NCBI GenBank assembly: GCA_024275565.1
Contig: JAJRYY010000132.1
Coordinates: forward strand, 1 to 37,217
Source of the DNA: Planctomycetota bacterium
GTDB lineage: Bacteria; Planctomycetota; Phycisphaerae; UBA1845
Direction of reading: 5' to 3'
DNA length: 37,217 nt
Shown: in pieces, positions 34,998 through 37,217 of the stretch
Numbering within the stretch: position 1 is the stretch's first letter
Layout: every line of letters begins with the position of its first letter
Program-made: the position numbers and the translations under genes
Notes under the pieces: model-generated
The model's input: the letters and a program-made list of their open reading frames with translations, nothing else
The model's database searches: none
Told to the model about the DNA's origin: nothing

Positions 34998-36455
34998 TTG
35001 GAAGGTGGAGATTCGATGGATCCTGATCGGGGTGAGATGAATCCGGAGCGGGCTGATGCGCTTCGGGCGTTGCCGTCTGTTGGGTCGCTTCTGGAGGTGG
35101 ATGAGGTTCAGGGGTGGGTTGTTGATTCTGGTCATGGTGTGGTGGTTTCGGCGCTTCGTGTTGCGCTTGATGAGGTGCGTGAGGGGGTGTTTGGTGATGA
35201 GGGTTCGGTGTCGCCGGTTGGTGCTTCTGAGATTCTTTTGCGTGCTAGGGCGATTCTTGAGGATCAGGCGATGCTGTCGTTGCGGCGTGTGATTAATGCG
35301 ACGGGGGTTGTGTTGCATACGAATCTGGGGCGTGCTCCGCTTTGCGAGGAGGCTGTCGATGCGGTGGCTGAGATTGCTGCTGGGTATTGCGATCTTGAGT
35401 TTGATCTTGAGACGGGTCGTCGTGGGAAGCGGGTTTCGAAGGTTGGGGAGTTGTTGTGTGCGTTGAGTGGTGCTGAGGCTGCTGTGGTGGTGAATAATAA
35501 TGCTGCTGCGACGTTGCTGATTCTTCGTGCGTTGTGTTGTGATCGGGAGGTGGTTGTCTCTCGGGGTCAGCTTGTGGAGATTGGCGGGTCGTTTCGGATT
35601 CCTGATGTGATGGCTGAGAGCGGTGCTGTTCAGCGTGAGGTTGGGACGACGAATCGGACGCGTATTTCGGATTATGAGGATGCGATTTCCGAGGATACGG
35701 CTGCCCTTTTACGGGTGCATACGAGCAATTATCGGATTGTGGGGTTTACTGAGGAGGCCTCGCTTTCTGAGATGGTTGCGTGTGCTCATGCTCGTGGGTT
35801 GCTTGTGATTGATGATCTGGGTAGTGGTGCGATGTTCGATTTTGCGGCGGCGGGTGTGCTGGGTGGTGTGTCGTCGGAACCGAGCGTGGTTGAATCTGTG
35901 ACTGCTGGTGCGGATGTGGTTTGTTTTTCGGGTGATAAGCTGTTGGGTGGTCCTCAGGCTGGGATTATTCTGGGGCGGTCTGAGTTGATTGATGCCATTG
36001 AAAAGCACCCTCTGATGCGGGCGTTGCGACTTGATAAGATGGCGCTTGCTGCGTTGGATGCTACGTTGCGTCATTATCGGGATCAGGGGCGGGCGGTTGA
36101 GCGGGTTCCGACGCTTGCGATGCTGTCTGCTACCACGGAATCGCTTGCTGATAAGGCTGCTCGGTTGGAGCGGTTGCTATCTGAGGCGATGGGGGGTGAG
36201 CATTTTCTGGTTGGTTCGGATGTATCGTTTGCGGGGGGTGGATCGCTTCCGGGTGAGGGTTTGGAGACGGTGGTGGTTCGATGGCGGCCTGCTGAGGTGG
36301 GTGCGGAGGAGATTGCGTATCGGTTGCGGGTCGGGACGCCTGCTGTCGTTGCGCGGGTGAATGAGGGGTCTGTTGTGTTTGATGTGCGGACGATTTTTGA
36401 ACATGAGTTGTCGCTGGTGGCGCGTTGTGTGGCGACCTGTCTGGATGGGAATTGA
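34992..36455 (+). CDS. selA: L-seryl-tRNA(Sec) selenium transferase
   Basis: 487 aa from ATG 34992, or 479 from ATG 35016, which has the better GGAG spacing. PLP enzyme converting Ser-tRNA(Sec) to Sec-tRNA(Sec). Signatures: an N-terminal helical domain with RALPSVGSLL, NATGVVLHTNLGRAPL, NNNAAATLLIL, the PLP-binding Lys in FSGDKLLGGPQAG, and RALRLDKM...ALDATL. Length is normal. The start region arose within, or was altered by, a duplication of the selB end. Its stop overlaps the hutI start (TGATG), so hutI is coupled to it. Confidence 0.96.
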   Translation: MILEGGDSMDPDRGEMNPERADALRALPSVGSLLEVDEVQGWVVDSGHGVVVSALRVALDEVREGVFGDEGSVSPVGASEILLRARAILEDQAMLSLRRVINATGVVLHTNLGRAPLCEEAVDAVAEIAAGYCDLEFDLETGRRGKRVSKVGELLCALSGAEAAVVVNNNAAATLLILRALCCDREVVVSRGQLVEIGGSFRIPDVMAESGAVQREVGTTNRTRISDYEDAISEDTAALLRVHTSNYRIVGFTEEASLSEMVACAHARGLLVIDDLGSGAMFDFAAAGVLGGVSSEPSVVESVTAGADVVCFSGDKLLGGPQAGIILGRSELIDAIEKHPLMRALRLDKMALAALDATLRHYRDQGRAVERVPTLAMLSATTESLADKAARLERLLSEAMGGEHFLVGSDVSFAGGGSLPGEGLETVVVRWRPAEVGAEEIAYRLRVGTPAVVARVNEGSVVFDVRTIFEHELSLVARCVATCLDGN

Positions 36456-37217
36456 TGCTGGTTATACGGAATATCGGGTCGCTGGTGGCGATGGACGCTG
36501 GGGATGCTGCGGAAGCCACGGAAGCTGTGGAAGCGGGTGGTGGACCTGTCGCGAATTGTGCAGCGGTTCGTTGCATTGAGGATGCGTATGTGTCGGTGGA
36601 TGAGGGGAAGATCGTTGCGTTTGGACCCGATGCGGAGTGTGTGACGCTTGACTGGTATGAGGTGGTCGATGCGCGGGGTGGCTGCGTTTTGCCGGGGCTG
36701 GTTGATTGTCATACGCATACGGTGTTTGCGGGGTCGCGGGAGAATGAGTTTGCGTGGCGGTGTGCGGGGAAGAGTTATGTGGAAATCGGTGAGGAAGGCG
36801 GAGGGATCAAGACGACGGTGCGGGCGGTTCGTGAGGCGAGCGTTGATGAGCTGGTAAAGCTCGCGTTGCCCCGGTTGCGGCGGATGCTTGGGAATGGGGT
36901 GACGACGGTTGAGATTAAGAGTGGGTATGGTCTTTCGGTGGATGATGAGATCAAGATGCTGCTGGCTACCCAGCGGTTGAAGGCGTGTCAGCCGGTCGAG
37001 ATTGTTGCGACGTATCTTGGGGCGCATACGATTCCGAGTGAGTTCACGCATCGACGGGGGGAGTATGTGAAACTTGTCACGAGCGATGCGCTGATGGGGC
37101 GGGTTGCGGGTGAGGGGTTGGCTGAGCGGTGCGATGTGTTTTGTGAGCGTGGTGCGTTTACGGTGGATGAATCGCGTGAGATTCTATTGAAGGGTAAGGC
37201 GGCTGGTTTGACGCCGA
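36455..37217 (+). CDS. hutI: Imidazolonepropionase, 3' end outside window
   Basis: 254 codons are visible from ATG 36455, which shares bases with the selA stop. It hydrolyses 4-imidazolone-5-propanoate to N-formimidoyl-glutamate in histidine breakdown. Amidohydrolase signatures: the metal pair in LVDCHTHTVFAG, SRENEFAWRCAGKSY, GGGIKTTVRAVR and GVTTVEIKSGYGL. An Ala/Glu/Gly-rich insert lies at about residues 14-35 near the N-terminus. No ribosome site is needed, because translation is coupled to selA. Pairing a histidine-utilisation enzyme with selenocysteine genes is probably positional. The frame stays open to the window end. Confidence 0.95.
   Translation, partial: MLVIRNIGSLVAMDAGDAAEATEAVEAGGGPVANCAAVRCIEDAYVSVDEGKIVAFGPDAECVTLDWYEVVDARGGCVLPGLVDCHTHTVFAGSRENEFAWRCAGKSYVEIGEEGGGIKTTVRAVREASVDELVKLALPRLRRMLGNGVTTVEIKSGYGLSVDDEIKMLLATQRLKACQPVEIVATYLGAHTIPSEFTHRRGEYVKLVTSDALMGRVAGEGLAERCDVFCERGAFTVDESREILLKGKAAGLTP

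Overview
The window looks like a chromosomal segment of a Gram-negative planctomycete, possibly of the Phycisphaerae. The taxonomic call is inference. It rests on several kinds of evidence: an outer-membrane barrel protein; a sigma54 regulator; two small membrane proteins with the CxxCGYxL...CPECG zinc ribbon common in that phylum; a dockerin-like secreted protein; and a Rieske/cytochrome b cluster carrying a flavoprotein subunit, an arrangement I recall from anammox planctomycetes. RodA and lipoprotein-like signals fit a peptidoglycan-containing, double-membrane cell.

Region 1 (1-9914, all minus strand) is one compact ten-gene redox operon. In transcription order it holds a diheme cytochrome c, a cupredoxin-like secreted protein, an outer-membrane barrel protein, a monoheme c-type lipoprotein, two related tiny secreted Cys-motif proteins, a six-heme membrane-anchored cytochrome c, a GltD/DPYD-type FAD/Fe-S oxidoreductase, a Tat-type Rieske protein and a b6/subunit-IV-type cytochrome b that runs off the window. 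The last four genes overlap or nearly abut. The likely product is a quinol-oxidising Rieske/cyt b complex wired both to periplasmic cytochromes and to a cytoplasmic NAD(P)H/ferredoxin-type module.

Region 2 (9915-17122, plus strand) is regulatory. A membrane histidine kinase and a sigma54-dependent response regulator are divergent from the redox operon. The shared intergenic space holds a plausible -24/-12 promoter reading into the operon and two tandem 19-bp sites about 100 bp upstream of it. Next come a hybrid histidine kinase split by one in-frame TAA and a REC-HD-GYP protein (cyclic-di-GMP turnover).

Region 3 (17228-29044) is housekeeping and mixed: tRNA-Arg(UCU), a four-His-motif hydroxylase, RodA, a DUF4085/HEAT-type protein, cobalamin-dependent methionine synthase with a highly structured upstream region, PgpA, a UDP-GlcNAc 2-epimerase/family-2 glycosyltransferase pair, two zinc-ribbon membrane proteins and a double-FHA protein.

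Region 4 (29239-37217) holds a gamma-glutamyltranspeptidase with a 15-bp minisatellite next to its catalytic Thr, a repeat-rich stretch with a dockerin-like protein gene, then selB-selA-hutI (hutI truncated by the window end). Base composition of the + strand flips sharply from C/A-rich to G/T-rich at about 29.2-29.4 kb, and iteron-like repeats lie beside the flip. Dispersed palindromes with conserved cores or flanks recur at 19.5, 24.0, 31.2-31.8 and 32.8 kb. No CRISPR array, transposase or prophage gene was seen.
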